Of a stretch of DNA of 64,000 nucleotides, positions 28,402 through 37,260 are shown in pieces; position 1 is the stretch's first letter; the number at the start of each line of letters is the position of its first letter. This DNA comes from JAEMQF01 sp963850525. Its GTDB lineage: Bacteria > Pseudomonadota > Gammaproteobacteria > Burkholderiales > Burkholderiaceae_C. The DNA lies in contig CAWKLQ010000001.1 of assembly GCA_963850525.1 (NCBI GenBank), positions 186,001 through 250,000 of the forward strand, in the 5' to 3' direction. The translations under genes were made by a program, and so were the position numbers. The notes under the pieces were generated by a model that saw only the letters and a list, made by a program, of their open reading frames with translations, had not been told where the DNA came from and did not search any database.

Positions 28402-29601
28402 ATGCAAACATTCGACGTCGCCGTGATCGGCGCCGGCGCCGCGGGGCTCCTGTGCGCCGCGCTCGCCGGCCAGGGCGGCAGGCGCGTCGTGCTCATCGAC
28501 CACGCCGCCAAGGTCGCTGAGAAGATCCGCATCTCGGGAGGTGGGCGCTGCAACTTCACGAACCTGGCGGTGGCACCGGCGAACTTTCTCTCCGCGAACC
28601 CGAACTTCTGCCGCTCGGCGCTGGCGCGCTACTCGCCGCAGGATTTCCTTGCGCTCATGCAGCGCCACGGCATCGCCTGGCACGAGAAACACCGGGGCCA
28701 GCTGTTTTGCGACGGATCGAGCGAAGCCGTGATCGCGATGCTGCTGGCCGAGTGCGCCGCGGGGGCGGTGACCCGCCGGCAGCCTTGCAGCGTCCGGGCA
28801 CTGCGCAGTGTCTCGGGTGGATTCGAGCTTGACACCGACCACGGGCCCGTGAAGGCGAGCCGCGTCGTGATCGCCACCGGCGGCCTGTCGATTCCGCAAA
28901 TCGGCGCCAGCGACTTCGGCTACCGCATCGCACGCCAGTTCGGGCACACGATCGTGGAGACTCGTCCGGCGCTCGTCCCGCTCACTTTCCAGCCCGACGC
29001 ATGGTCTGCGCTCTCGGCGCTCGCCGGGCTCAGCCTCGAAGTCGACGTGCAAACGGGCGAGGGCAAGCAGCGCGGCAAATTCCTTGAGGACATGCTGTTC
29101 ACGCATCGCGGCTTGAGCGGCCCGGCGATTCTGCAAATCTCGAGCTACTGGCGCCAAGGCGAGTCGCTTCGAATCGACCTGGCGCCTGGCCTGAACTTGA
29201 CCGAGGCGTTGCTGCGCGCCAAGACCACCTCGCAGCGCCAGCTCGGCAATGAACTCGGGTCCAGCGTGCCGGCGCGGATCGCGCAGGCCTGGCTGCGCAA
29301 TGACGCGGCGATGGCTGCAACGCCGATGCCAGAGCAACGCGACCGCGACTTGCGCCGGATCGCTGAGAGTCTGAAGCGCTGGGAGGTGAGGCCGGGTGGC
29401 AGCGAGGGGTACCGCAAAGCCGAGGTCACCGCCGGTGGCGTCGACACGCGCGAGATGAGTTCACAGACGCTGCAGAGCCAGCGCGTTCCGGGCCTCTATT
29501 TCATCGGCGAAGTGGTCGACGTGACCGGTTGGCTCGGTGGCTACAACTTCCAGTGGGCGTGGGCGAGCGCCGCGGCTTGTGCGCGCGCGTTGATCGCCTG
29601 A
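28402..29601 (+). CDS. NAD(P)/FAD-dependent oxidoreductase, BaiN/YhiN (HI0933) family
   Basis: The 399-residue flavoprotein begins with a dinucleotide-binding motif (VAVIGAGAAGLLCA) and has the family hallmark KIRISGGGRCNFTN near residue 45, VIATGGLSIPQIGASDFGY, LFTHRGLSGPAILQIS and the C-terminal GLYFIGEVVDVTGWLGGYNFQWAWASA FAD motif. The family includes BaiN, implicated in bile-acid dehydroxylation, but its role in proteobacteria is unknown. ATG 28402 is chosen because the upstream frame runs through the REP repeat. Confidence 0.9.
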   Translation: MQTFDVAVIGAGAAGLLCAALAGQGGRRVVLIDHAAKVAEKIRISGGGRCNFTNLAVAPANFLSANPNFCRSALARYSPQDFLALMQRHGIAWHEKHRGQLFCDGSSEAVIAMLLAECAAGAVTRRQPCSVRALRSVSGGFELDTDHGPVKASRVVIATGGLSIPQIGASDFGYRIARQFGHTIVETRPALVPLTFQPDAWSALSALAGLSLEVDVQTGEGKQRGKFLEDMLFTHRGLSGPAILQISSYWRQGESLRIDLAPGLNLTEALLRAKTTSQRQLGNELGSSVPARIAQAWLRNDAAMAATPMPEQRDRDLRRIAESLKRWEVRPGGSEGYRKAEVTAGGVDTREMSSQTLQSQRVPGLYFIGEVVDVTGWLGGYNFQWAWASAAACARALIA

Positions 29602-29722
29602 AGCGGAACAGGCACGGCTCAACTCGCGTCAGGGCTGCGGCGGCGCGCTGGCGGCATTCGGGCCCGTTGCTGCCGTTTGAACGTCCGCTTTGGGTGCGCT
29701 CACGCGTCGCCGCTGGATATTC

Positions 29723-29748
29723 GTCATCCCGGCGAAAGCCGGGATCCA
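29723..29748. repeat. Single REP-like unit, family A, copy 3
   Basis: GTCATCCCGGCGAAAGCCGG... is a hairpin of the same family as those at 28275 and 48914. It sits in the 189-base gap between the convergent genes baiN-like and mog. No inverted partner is seen. Confidence 0.75.
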
Positions 29749-29790
29749 CGCGTGGAAGTCGCGCGTCCAGCGAAGCGTGAGGTGTGTTGC

Positions 29791-30384
29791 TCAGCCGCCG
29801 CTCTGGCGCAGCGCCGAGGCAGGGCGGAACGCGCGGCACACCGCCGGATCGGTTTCGATGTACGGCCCGCCGATGAGGTCGACGCAATAAGGCACGGCGG
29901 CAAAAATGCCGTGCACCGGCGGTGTGTGTTTGGGCAAGCCTTCCAGTGTCTGCGCAATCGCCTTGGGCTGGCCGGGCAGGTTGACGATCAAGCACTTGTC
30001 ACGCACCACGGCGACCTGGCGCGACAGGATCGCGGTGGCGACGAAGTGCAGGCTGATCTGGCGCATCTGCTCGCCAAAACCCGGCATCACCTTGGTCGCG
30101 ACGTTCAGGGTGGCTTCGGGCGTGACGTCGCGCAGGGCAGGGCCGGTGCCACCGGTGGTGAGGATCAGGTGGCAGTGCTCCTTGTCGGCCAGCACGCGCA
30201 GCGTGTCTTCGATTTGCGCCTGCTCGTCGGGAACCAGGCGCGACTCGATCAGCATCGGGTTGCGCAGCGCGCCCTCGAGCCAGGCCTTCATCGCCGGAAT
30301 GCCCTGGTCTTCATAGATGCCGCTGGACGCCCGGTCGCTGATGGACACGAGCCCGATCTTCACGATGTCGAATTCGTTGCTCAT
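29791..30384 (-). CDS. mog: Molybdopterin adenylyltransferase
   Basis: Mog activates molybdopterin with AMP before molybdenum insertion. The 197-residue protein has VSISDRASSGIYEDQGIPAM near the start, LTTGGTGPALRDVTPEAT (phosphate loop), and LIVNLPGQPKAIAQTLEG (GxPK-type motif). Its length agrees with E. coli Mog. The ATG overlaps the stop of the darP gene by four bases. Confidence 0.93.
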   Translation of the reverse strand: MSNEFDIVKIGLVSISDRASSGIYEDQGIPAMKAWLEGALRNPMLIESRLVPDEQAQIEDTLRVLADKEHCHLILTTGGTGPALRDVTPEATLNVATKVMPGFGEQMRQISLHFVATAILSRQVAVVRDKCLIVNLPGQPKAIAQTLEGLPKHTPPVHGIFAAVPYCVDLIGGPYIETDPAVCRAFRPASALRQSGG

Positions 30385-30914
30385 GCGGAGTCCCCTTTCG
30401 ACGGCGCCAGTTCCCGAATCATCTTGAAGAGTTCACGGAAGTGGCGCCCGCTGCGCTTTTCCGGAACCAGCGCGGCGTCTTTGCGCGCGTTGCGGATCAC
30501 ACTGCGCAGTTGCTGCACGTCGGCGCCTGCATGCGCCTGCGCAAAACGCGTCAACGCGGCGTCGTCGGCAATGAGTTCGGCGCGCCAGCGCTCGGCCTGA
30601 TGAAGCGCGAGCGATTCGCGCGTCTGACCGACTTGCACGACGGCGACGGCTTCGTGCAGCGGTTCGGTGTCCACGCCACGCATCAGCTTGCCGATGTATT
30701 GCATCTGGCGGCGCCGGCCCTCGTGGCTGCGTGTGCCCTTGTAGGTGACGAGTGCGTCGAGCAGCGACTCGGGCATCTCCAGCTTGCCTAAGCGCTCTTC
30801 CGACAACTCGACAAGCGCGACGCCCAGCGCCTGCAAGTCGTGCGAATCCTGTTTGCGCCGCGTCTTGCTCGGACGCATGATGCGCAGTTCGGTGGGAATG
30901 GGGGGCTCGTCCAT
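30381..30914 (-). CDS. darP: Ribosome biogenesis factor DarP (YjgA, DUF615)
   Basis: DarP associates with late 50S precursors. The 177-residue, basic and helical protein has the DUF615 pattern: RPSKTRRKQDSHDLQALGVALVELSEERLGKL, RRRQMQYIGKLMR, and the C-terminal FRELFKMIREL. The frame continues upstream, but the ATG at 30914 begins a conserved-looking start and the region beyond belongs to the divergent pmbA gene. Coupled to mog by a 4-base overlap. Confidence 0.92.
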   Translation of the reverse strand: MDEPPIPTELRIMRPSKTRRKQDSHDLQALGVALVELSEERLGKLEMPESLLDALVTYKGTRSHEGRRRQMQYIGKLMRGVDTEPLHEAVAVVQVGQTRESLALHQAERWRAELIADDAALTRFAQAHAGADVQQLRSVIRNARKDAALVPEKRSGRHFRELFKMIRELAPSKGDSA

Positions 30915-30981
30915 GCTGCTCGTTATGATAGCCGCGGGCTCCCAGCGAAGACGCCCGCCTCCTGCAACACTGCGGCCCTTT

Positions 30982-32376
30982 ATGTCAGCTTCCAAACAAA
31001 TCGATCCAGGGAACCAGGGGTTCGCGTACCGGCGCGAGCAATTCGAGCAGCTTGTCGAAGAAACGCTGGCCTTTGCCGCGACGCTTGAGGCCTCCGACGC
31101 TGCAGCCGAAGTTTCCGAAGGCGTGGGCTTGTCGGTTTCGGTGCGCAAGGGCGAGGTCGAGAACATCGAACGCAATCGCGACAAGTCGCTGAGCGTCACG
31201 GTGTATTCGGGCCAGCGCCGCGGCAACGCGAGCACGTCGGACTTTTCCCGCGCTGCGCTCGAGCAGACGGTGCGCGCTGCGCACGACATTGCGCGTTTCA
31301 CTGCCGAAGACGTCGCCGCGGGCTTGCCCGAGCAGGAAGACCTGGCGCTGGGCGCAGCCGCCAAACGCGACCTCGATCTGTTCCACCCCTGGGTGATCAA
31401 CGCCGAAGGCGCGCGCGACATCGCGCTGCGCTGCGAAGCGGCTGCGCTTGGCACCGACAAACGCATCACGAATTCGGACGGTGCCGGCATCTCGGCGCAG
31501 CAGTCGCATTTTTTCGCCGGCAACAGCCGCGGCTTTCGCGGCGGTTACGCGAGTTCGCGGCATTCGCTGTCGGTGGCGCCGATCGCATCGATGCAGGGCA
31601 AGGGCGCCGACATGCAGCGCGACGCCTGGTACTCGTCGATGCGCTCGCACCGTGAACTCGCCGCACCCGACGCGGTGGGCAGCTACGCCGCGCAGCGCGC
31701 GTTGTCGCGCCTGAACGCACGGCGCATTCCGACTTGCGATGTTCCCGTGTTGTTCGAATCGACGCTTGCCGCCGGCCTGCTCGGCGCCTATGTGCAGGCG
31801 ACGAGCGGCGGCGCGCTGTACCGCAAGTCGAGCTTTTTGCTGGACAGCCTGGGCCAGGCCGTGCTCAGCCCGCACATCGACATTCGCGAAGAGCCGCACT
31901 TGCCGCGCGGCAAGGGAAGCACGCCGTTCGACGACGAAGGCGTCGTGACGAAGGCGCGCGACGTCGTGCGCGAGGGCGTCGTGCAGGGTTACTTCCTGTC
32001 CACCTACTCGGCACGCAAGCTCGGCCTGCGCACGACCGGCCACGCCGGGGGTTCGCAAAACCTTACGCTCGCGAGCCGCCTCACACGGCCAGGCGACGAC
32101 TTGCCCGCGATGTTGCGCAAACTCGGACGCGGCCTGTTCGTCATCGAACTCATGGGGCAGGGCGTGAACTACGTGACCGGCGACTATTCGCGCGGCGCGG
32201 CGGGCTTCTGGGTCGAGGGCGGGCAGATTCAGTACCCGGTGCACGAGATCACGATCGCAGGCAACCTGCGCGAGATGTTCAAGCAAATCGTCGCGGTGGG
32301 TGCCGACGTCTACAACCAGGGCTCGAAAAGCGTCGGTTCGATTCTTCTCGAGCGCATGAAGATTGCGGGGCAATAG
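30982..32376 (+). CDS. pmbA: TldD/PmbA family metalloprotease PmbA (TldE)
   Basis: PmbA forms a heterodimer with TldD that degrades unfolded peptides and matures some ribosomally made peptides; TldD carries the zinc site and PmbA the non-catalytic partner role. The 464-residue protein shows VSVRKGEVENIERNRDKSLSVTVYSGQRRGNAS, FHPWVINAEGARDIALRCE, RTTGHAGGSQNLTL and LIELMGQGVNYVTGDYSRGAAGFWVEGGQIQYPVHEITIAGNL. No tldD is in the window. Divergent from darP, 67 bases apart. Confidence 0.93.
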   Translation: MSASKQIDPGNQGFAYRREQFEQLVEETLAFAATLEASDAAAEVSEGVGLSVSVRKGEVENIERNRDKSLSVTVYSGQRRGNASTSDFSRAALEQTVRAAHDIARFTAEDVAAGLPEQEDLALGAAAKRDLDLFHPWVINAEGARDIALRCEAAALGTDKRITNSDGAGISAQQSHFFAGNSRGFRGGYASSRHSLSVAPIASMQGKGADMQRDAWYSSMRSHRELAAPDAVGSYAAQRALSRLNARRIPTCDVPVLFESTLAAGLLGAYVQATSGGALYRKSSFLLDSLGQAVLSPHIDIREEPHLPRGKGSTPFDDEGVVTKARDVVREGVVQGYFLSTYSARKLGLRTTGHAGGSQNLTLASRLTRPGDDLPAMLRKLGRGLFVIELMGQGVNYVTGDYSRGAAGFWVEGGQIQYPVHEITIAGNLREMFKQIVAVGADVYNQGSKSVGSILLERMKIAGQ

Positions 32377-32447
32377 GCTGCGTGTCGGCGAAACCCCGTC
32401 GAGCGCGTTGAGATTGGACGTGCGTCGCGGCAGCTCAGCCATCGCAC

Positions 32448-32490
32448 GGGTAAACACCGGGGATTCGGGTTGTCCCCTACTTCTAGAATT
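32448..32490 (+). promoter_or_regulatory. Possible control region of dctP
   Basis: GGGTAAACACC at 32449-32458 precedes an imperfect dyad GGGGA...TCCCC (32459-32463 and 32473-32477), then TTCTAGAATT at 32481-32490, which contains a -10-like TAGAAT. The spacing to a -35 box is not convincing, so only a regulatory region is proposed, about 55-95 bases upstream of the dctP ATG. Confidence 0.3.
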
Positions 32491-32544
32491 CGCCGCGTTG
32501 TTGGATTACCTTCTTCCTCACCGATTCATTACAGGAGATTGAGC

Positions 32545-33633
32545 ATGAGCATGGAACGCCGTTCCTTTATTCGCAAGACCGGCATTGCCGGCGTGCTTGC
32601 TGCCGGCGCCGCGCCGGCCATCGTGCATGCGCAGGCGACGATTCGCTGGCGCATCGCGTCGAGCTTCCCGAAGTCGCTCGACACGCTGTTCGGCGTGTGC
32701 GATGTGTTCGCCAAGAAGGTCAGCGACATGTCGGGCGGCAAGTTCGTCATCACGACGCATGCGGCCGGTGAGCTCGTTCCCGCTTTCGGTGTGCTCGACG
32801 CCGTCGGCAACGGTACGGTCGAAATGGCGAACACCGCGCCGTACTACTTCTTCGGCAAGGATCCGACCTACGCGCTCGATTGCGCGATTCCGTTCGGTCT
32901 GAACGCGCGCCAGATGGCGGCGTGGATGTATGAAGGCAACGGCTTGAAGCTGCTGCGCGAGTTTTACGCAGCGGCGAACATCGTCAACTTCCCGATGGGC
33001 AATACCGGCGCGCAGATGGGCGGCTGGTACCGCAAGGAAATCAAGTCGGTCGCCGACTTGAAGGGCCTGAAGTTCCGCGTCGGCGGATTCGGCGGCAAGG
33101 TCGCCGAGCGCATCGGTGTGGTGCCGCAGAACATTCCGGGCGGCGAGATTTATCAGGCGCTGGAAAAAGGCACGATCGACGCCGCCGAGTGGGTGGGCCC
33201 GTACGACGATTACAAGCTCGGCTTCTACAAGGTCGCGCCGAACTACTACTACCCGGGCTGGTGGGAAGGTGGCCCGCAGCTCTCGCTGTACGTCAACAAG
33301 AAGGCGTACGAGGGTCTGTCCGGCGAGTACAAGGCGATCATCGAGTCGGCTGCGGCTTTCGGCCACCTCGACATGCTCGGCAAATACGACTATCGCAACG
33401 CCGCGTCGCTGAAGACCCTGGTCGGTGCCGGCGTCAAGCTGTTCCGTTTCCCGAAAGACGTGATGGAAGCTTCGTTCAAGGCGTCGCAAGAGGTCTACTC
33501 CGAACTGAGTGCCAGCAACCCGGCGTGGAAGAAGATCTACGAGGACTATTCCAACTATCGCCGCGACGCAAACCTCTGGTTCCGTTTCAGCGAAGCGGCT
33601 TTCGACGACTTCATGCAAGCACAAAAGCTCTGA
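32545..33633 (+). CDS. dctP: TRAP transporter solute-binding protein, TakP-like
   Basis: This 362-residue periplasmic protein captures an organic acid for the TRAP permease. It has a twin-arginine-like signal peptide (ERRSFIRK, then a hydrophobic stretch ending IVHAQA), FPKSLDTLFG, APYYFFGKDP, KGLKFRVGGFGGKVAERIGVVPQNIPGGEIYQALEKGTIDAAEWVGPYDD and NYYYPGWWEGG. The last two segments are typical of TakP-type proteins, which bind 2-oxo acids or lactate, often through a cation. GGAG lies at good distance before the ATG. The permease genes are on the other strand, sharing a terminator region. Confidence 0.92.
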   Translation: MSMERRSFIRKTGIAGVLAAGAAPAIVHAQATIRWRIASSFPKSLDTLFGVCDVFAKKVSDMSGGKFVITTHAAGELVPAFGVLDAVGNGTVEMANTAPYYFFGKDPTYALDCAIPFGLNARQMAAWMYEGNGLKLLREFYAAANIVNFPMGNTGAQMGGWYRKEIKSVADLKGLKFRVGGFGGKVAERIGVVPQNIPGGEIYQALEKGTIDAAEWVGPYDDYKLGFYKVAPNYYYPGWWEGGPQLSLYVNKKAYEGLSGEYKAIIESAAAFGHLDMLGKYDYRNAASLKTLVGAGVKLFRFPKDVMEASFKASQEVYSELSASNPAWKKIYEDYSNYRRDANLWFRFSEAAFDDFMQAQKL

Positions 33634-33701
33634 GTCAGATTCGCCGGGCGCCGCAAGGCGCCTGGCCGCGGGTGCCGAGGCATCTTGCGCGCAGCACAAA
33701 G

Positions 33702-33737
33702 AAAAAGCCCTGCACGAATCGCGTGCAGGGCTTTTTT
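33702..33737. terminator. Bidirectional terminator between dctP and dctM
   Basis: A perfect stem, AAAAAGCCCTGCACG at 33702-33716 pairing with 33722-33736, has A-rich and T-rich ends, so it can terminate transcription on both strands. It lies 69 bases after dctP and 28 bases from the dctM stop. Confidence 0.92.
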
Positions 33738-33764
33738 GTTGGGGCCGGCGCCTGCGCGCCTGCG

Positions 33765-35579
33765 CTATTTCTTCGGTTGATCCTTCGACATCGATTCCAG
33801 CAAGCCCTTCATCGGGTCTTCTTTCTCCTGCGGCGCGCCGGGCGCCGCCGAAGCAGCGTCGCCGGATGGTGTTCCCGCCGCCGCCGGCGGAACCGCTTCT
33901 CGGTCGCGCCTCTGGAGCTGCTCCAGCGCCTTGTCGGCATCGATCTGGACCGTCTTTTCAATGCCGCCCGTCACGAGCGTCGGCACCGCGACGATGGCGG
34001 CGACCATGATCAACTGCAGCACGATGAAGGCGATCGAGCCCCTGTAGATCTGCGACGTCGCCACTGCGGGTATGGTTTCGCCGGTGACGCGGTCTTTGTA
34101 GTCCTTCTTCGCCGCGACGCTGCGCAAATAGAACAGCGCGAAGCCGAATGGCGGCGTGAGGAACGAGGTCTGCAGGTTCATCGCGATGATGACGCCGAAC
34201 CAGATCAGCGTCATTTCCGGCGGTGTTCCCGGGGGCAGCAGGCTGCCGAGCATCTTGTCGGCCACCGGTGCGAGGATCGGGATCACGATGAAGGCGATCT
34301 CGAAGAAGTCGATGAAACATCCGAGGATGAAGATCAGGATGTTGACGACGATCAGGAAGCCGAGCGCTCCGCCCGGCATGTCTTTGAACAGATGCTCGAC
34401 CCAGAGGTGGCCGTCCGCTGCATTGAAGGTGAAGCTGAACACGGTCGAGCCGATCAGGATGAACAGCACGAAGCACGACAGGCGCGCCGTGTTGTCCAGC
34501 GCCTGGATCAACAACTTGTTCTGCAGCCGGCCGCGGCTGGTGGCCATGACCAGCGCACCCAGCGCGCCCATCGCCCCCCCTTCGGTGGGGGTGGCAATGC
34601 CGAGAAAGATGGTCCCGAGCACGAGGAAGATCAGCACCAGCGGCGGGATCAGGACAAAAGTCACTTGCTCAGTCAGGCGCGACAACAAACCGATCTTCAG
34701 GGACTTGTTGAGTAGCGCCAGCGTCAGCGCCAGCACCGAGGCGACCGTCATCGACATGATGAAGATCTCGTCGCCCGGGGCCGGCAGCTGCCGGTCGAAG
34801 AGCGGGTTGATGACGGTCTGGTGCACCTTGGACCATGCGTAGCCCGACACGGCGCACAAGCTCATCAGGACCAGCAACGACCGATGTCCGCTGCTGCCAT
34901 TGGCCTCGCGATAAATTCGCGCCTCCACCGGCAGCGCCGGCACCCAGTGCGGTCGCACGATGGCGACCACGACGATGAACACCAGGTACAGCCCGACCAG
35001 GAAAAGGCCTGGAATCAGCGCGCCGGCGTACATGTCGCCCACGGAGCGGCCGAGCTGGTCGGCGAGCACGATCAGCACGAGCGAGGGCGGTATCGCCTGC
35101 GCGAGCGTTCCCGACGCGGTGATCGTGCCGGTGGCAATGGTGCGGTTGTAGCCGTAGCGCAGCATGATGGGCAGCGAGATCAGGCCCATCGAAATCACCG
35201 CCGCGGCAACGACACCGGTGGTCGCCGCCAACAATGCGCCGACCAGGATCACCGCGATCGCCAGACCGCCGCGCACCGGGCCGAACACCTGACCCACGGT
35301 TTCGAGCAGGTCTTCGGCCATTCCCGAGCGCTCGAGGATGATCCCCATGAACGTGAAGAACGGTATCGCCAGCAGCGTGTCGTTCTGCATGATGCCGAAC
35401 ACGCGCAGCGGCAGGGCCTGAAACAGGTTGCCGTTGAACATGCCGGCTTCCATGCCGATGAAGCCGAACAGCAGGCCGGTGGCGGCCAAGCCGAACGCCA
35501 CCGGAATGCCCGACAGCAAGAAGACGAACAGGCCCGCGAACATGAGCGGGACGAAGTGTTGGGCGAGCAGGGCGCTCAT
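33765..35579 (-). CDS. dctM: TRAP transporter large permease subunit, with C-terminal extension
   Basis: DctM is the channel subunit of the TRAP transporter. The 604-residue protein has about 12 hydrophobic helices and the motifs SGIPVAFGLAATGLLFG, AIPFFTFMGIILERSGMAEDLLE, PSLVLIVLADQLG and IATPTEGGAMGALGALV, as well as TSFLTPPFGFALFYLRSV. Compared with standard DctM (about 430 residues) it is much longer: it has an enlarged loop around residues 215-290 and a charged Pro/Ala/Lys-rich cytoplasmic tail of about 75 residues. Large DctM subunits of this kind go with TakP-like binding proteins. It abuts dctQ. Confidence 0.93.
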   Translation of the reverse strand: MSALLAQHFVPLMFAGLFVFLLSGIPVAFGLAATGLLFGFIGMEAGMFNGNLFQALPLRVFGIMQNDTLLAIPFFTFMGIILERSGMAEDLLETVGQVFGPVRGGLAIAVILVGALLAATTGVVAAAVISMGLISLPIMLRYGYNRTIATGTITASGTLAQAIPPSLVLIVLADQLGRSVGDMYAGALIPGLFLVGLYLVFIVVVAIVRPHWVPALPVEARIYREANGSSGHRSLLVLMSLCAVSGYAWSKVHQTVINPLFDRQLPAPGDEIFIMSMTVASVLALTLALLNKSLKIGLLSRLTEQVTFVLIPPLVLIFLVLGTIFLGIATPTEGGAMGALGALVMATSRGRLQNKLLIQALDNTARLSCFVLFILIGSTVFSFTFNAADGHLWVEHLFKDMPGGALGFLIVVNILIFILGCFIDFFEIAFIVIPILAPVADKMLGSLLPPGTPPEMTLIWFGVIIAMNLQTSFLTPPFGFALFYLRSVAAKKDYKDRVTGETIPAVATSQIYRGSIAFIVLQLIMVAAIVAVPTLVTGGIEKTVQIDADKALEQLQRRDREAVPPAAAGTPSGDAASAAPGAPQEKEDPMKGLLESMSKDQPKK

Positions 35580-36221
35580 TCAGCGCTCCCCGCCAGGTGT
35601 GCCGGCCTTGCGCTCGAGCGCTGTGACCGCTTGCGCGTGTCGCTCGGCTTCGGCGGCAAGTTCTTCGGCGAGCAACTCTTCGTCTGTCTTGCCGTGTTCA
35701 AGGTACATCGGCTCGGCGAGCATGCCGCGCAGGAAAGCGATGCGCTTGATCAGCTCGGAGAACGCTTGCAGCAGCAGGATCGCGAAGCCCAGCGGAATCA
35801 GCAGCATGACCGGCCAGCGCACCAGCCCCCCGGCGTTGGACGACATCTCGCCCGAGGCCCACGCGCTGTAGAACAGTGGCCAACTCAGATTGATCAGGAT
35901 CAGGCACAAGGGGATCAGGAAGATCACGATGCCCAGCGCGTCGATGATGGTATTCGCGCGCACCGACAGCTTGGATGAAATGAAGTCGATGCGCACGTGC
36001 ACGTTGCGCAGGAACGCGTAGCCCGCGCCGAGCATGAACACGGCGGCGAACAGATACCACTGGATTTCCAGGTAGGCGTTCGAACTGACGTTGAAGGCCT
36101 TGCGGATGATCGCGTTGCCGGCGCTGATGAGAACCGACGCCAGGACCAACCAGCGAATGAATCTGCCGACTTGATTGTTGAAGGCGTCGACGACGTTTGA
36201 GAATTTCAGAAGTGCGGTCAA
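35580..36221 (-). CDS. dctQ: TRAP transporter small permease subunit
   Basis: The 213-residue protein has four membrane helices: WLVLASVLISAGNAIIRK, YLEIQWYLFAAVFMLGAGYAFLR, TIIDALGIVIFLIPLCLILIN and WPVMLLIPLGFAILLLQAFSELIKRI. NVHVRIDF in the second loop is the usual DctQ pattern. A charged C-terminal tail of about 40 residues is unusual in length. It ends one base before dctM begins. Confidence 0.92.
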   Translation of the reverse strand: MTALLKFSNVVDAFNNQVGRFIRWLVLASVLISAGNAIIRKAFNVSSNAYLEIQWYLFAAVFMLGAGYAFLRNVHVRIDFISSKLSVRANTIIDALGIVIFLIPLCLILINLSWPLFYSAWASGEMSSNAGGLVRWPVMLLIPLGFAILLLQAFSELIKRIAFLRGMLAEPMYLEHGKTDEELLAEELAAEAERHAQAVTALERKAGTPGGER

Positions 36222-36347
36222 GCAGAACCTCCGTGACGACGCGCAATGAGACTACAGAAGGTCGCGCTGCCGCAACCGGAAATACGCTACGTCGCGTCTG
36301 GGTGGCGCGTGCACGCGACACCCGGCGACACGACGACCGAGTTCGAT

Positions 36348-36707
36348 TCAGGTCGTGGTGGCGGCCCGGAAAAGTCTGCCGGAGCGCGCGCCACTGCGAC
36401 AAAACGCCAGAATAGGTTTGGGCAAGGCCGCCATCAGCGCGGCGAACTTTGCGATCTCTTCAGGCGCCTGGTAGCCGCCTTGCACGGGCAGGAAGGCGTA
36501 GCTCAAGCCCGCAGCGCGCGCCGCAGCTTCAATGGCCGCGTTCGTGGGTTGGTCCGGGCCGCCTTCGAAATCGGGCCGGTTGTTGACGACGCTCTTGAAG
36601 CCCGCTTCAGCCGCCCAGGCCATCGCGGCCGGGTCGAGTTGCCCGGCGACGCACAGGTCCGGGCTGAGTTGTTGAATTCCAGGGGCTTGCATGGATGAGG
36701 GGGTCAT
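36348..36707 (-). CDS. DUF442/TIGR01244 family protein (beta-lactamase hydrolase-like)
   Basis: This 119-residue protein resembles the phosphatase-like DUF442 domain: QQLSPDLCVAGQLDPAAMAWAAEAGFKSVVNNRPDFEGGPDQPTNAAIEAAARAAGL, then LPVQGG and a C-terminal AFCRSGARS loop like the cysteine-centred loop of protein tyrosine phosphatases. In other bacteria the domain is fused or adjacent to a persulfide dioxygenase-type metallo-beta-lactamase; none is here. ATG 36707 is chosen; ATG 36692 is possible and the longest frame (36761) overlaps yqeY. Confidence 0.8.
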   Translation of the reverse strand: MTPSSMQAPGIQQLSPDLCVAGQLDPAAMAWAAEAGFKSVVNNRPDFEGGPDQPTNAAIEAAARAAGLSYAFLPVQGGYQAPEEIAKFAALMAALPKPILAFCRSGARSGRLFRAATTT

Positions 36708-36723
36708 CGCCGGGGGGGGCGGT

Positions 36724-37185
36724 TTATTTGCTGAGCGCTTTTTTGACGGCCGCGGACACAAGCGCCATCTCGGCTTGGCCGGCGAGTTGGGTTTTCACCG
36801 CCGCCATCACCTTGCCCATGTCGGCGGCGCCCACTGCGCGCCCCAGTTCCGTGCCCACGCCGGCGATCACGAGCGCGACCTGCGCGTCGATCTGCGCCGC
36901 GTCAAGGCGCTGCGGCAGGTAGCCTTCGAGCACTTGCAACTCGAAGGTTTCCTTGTCGACCAGGTCGGTGCGCCCGGCGGCGCCGAATTGCGCAATCGAG
37001 TCCTTGCGCTGCTTGATCAGCTTGTCGACGATCGCGATCACGTCGGCGTCGGTCAGCACGATGCGCTCGTCGACTTCGCGCTGCTTCAGCGCGGCGAGCA
37101 GGCCGCGAATCGTCAGCAGGCGCGGCGCGTCTTTGGCGCGCATTGCCGTCTTCATGTCTTCCGTGATTCGGTCTTTGAGCGTCAT
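36724..37185 (-). CDS. yqeY: GatB/YqeY domain protein
   Basis: A 153-residue stand-alone YqeY protein: MTLKDRITEDMKTAMRAKD, LLTIRGLLAALKQREVDER, DKLIKQRKDSIAQF, LEGYLPQRLDAAQID and MGKVMAAVKTQLAGQAEMALVSAAVKKAL. The domain is related to the tRNA-binding tail of GatB amidotransferase; its own function is not known. The start has a GAGGT ribosome site. It follows rpsU as in many proteobacteria, but the usual dnaG and rpoD do not follow. Confidence 0.92.
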   Translation of the reverse strand: MTLKDRITEDMKTAMRAKDAPRLLTIRGLLAALKQREVDERIVLTDADVIAIVDKLIKQRKDSIAQFGAAGRTDLVDKETFELQVLEGYLPQRLDAAQIDAQVALVIAGVGTELGRAVGAADMGKVMAAVKTQLAGQAEMALVSAAVKKALSK

Positions 37186-37204
37186 GGTGACCTCAGAAAT
37201 GACA

Positions 37205-37226
37205 AAGCCCGCGAGTTGCGGGCTGA
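37205..37226 (-). terminator. Weak intrinsic terminator or attenuator between rpsU and yqeY
   Basis: On the minus strand AGCCCGC (37219-37225) and GCGGGCT (37207-37213) form a 7-bp stem with a 5-base loop followed by TTTGTCATTT. The T run is broken, so partial read-through to yqeY is expected. This would keep rpsU mRNA above yqeY. Confidence 0.6.
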
Positions 37227-37260
37227 AAGCATGCAAGCGCCGGGGCGCTCCAGGCTCGAG

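Noticed and set aside
36708..36761. N-terminal extension of the DUF442 protein (MCPRPSKKRS...)
   Set aside because: It overlaps the end of yqeY and is Pro/Lys-rich with no family match; the ATG at 36707 is a better start.
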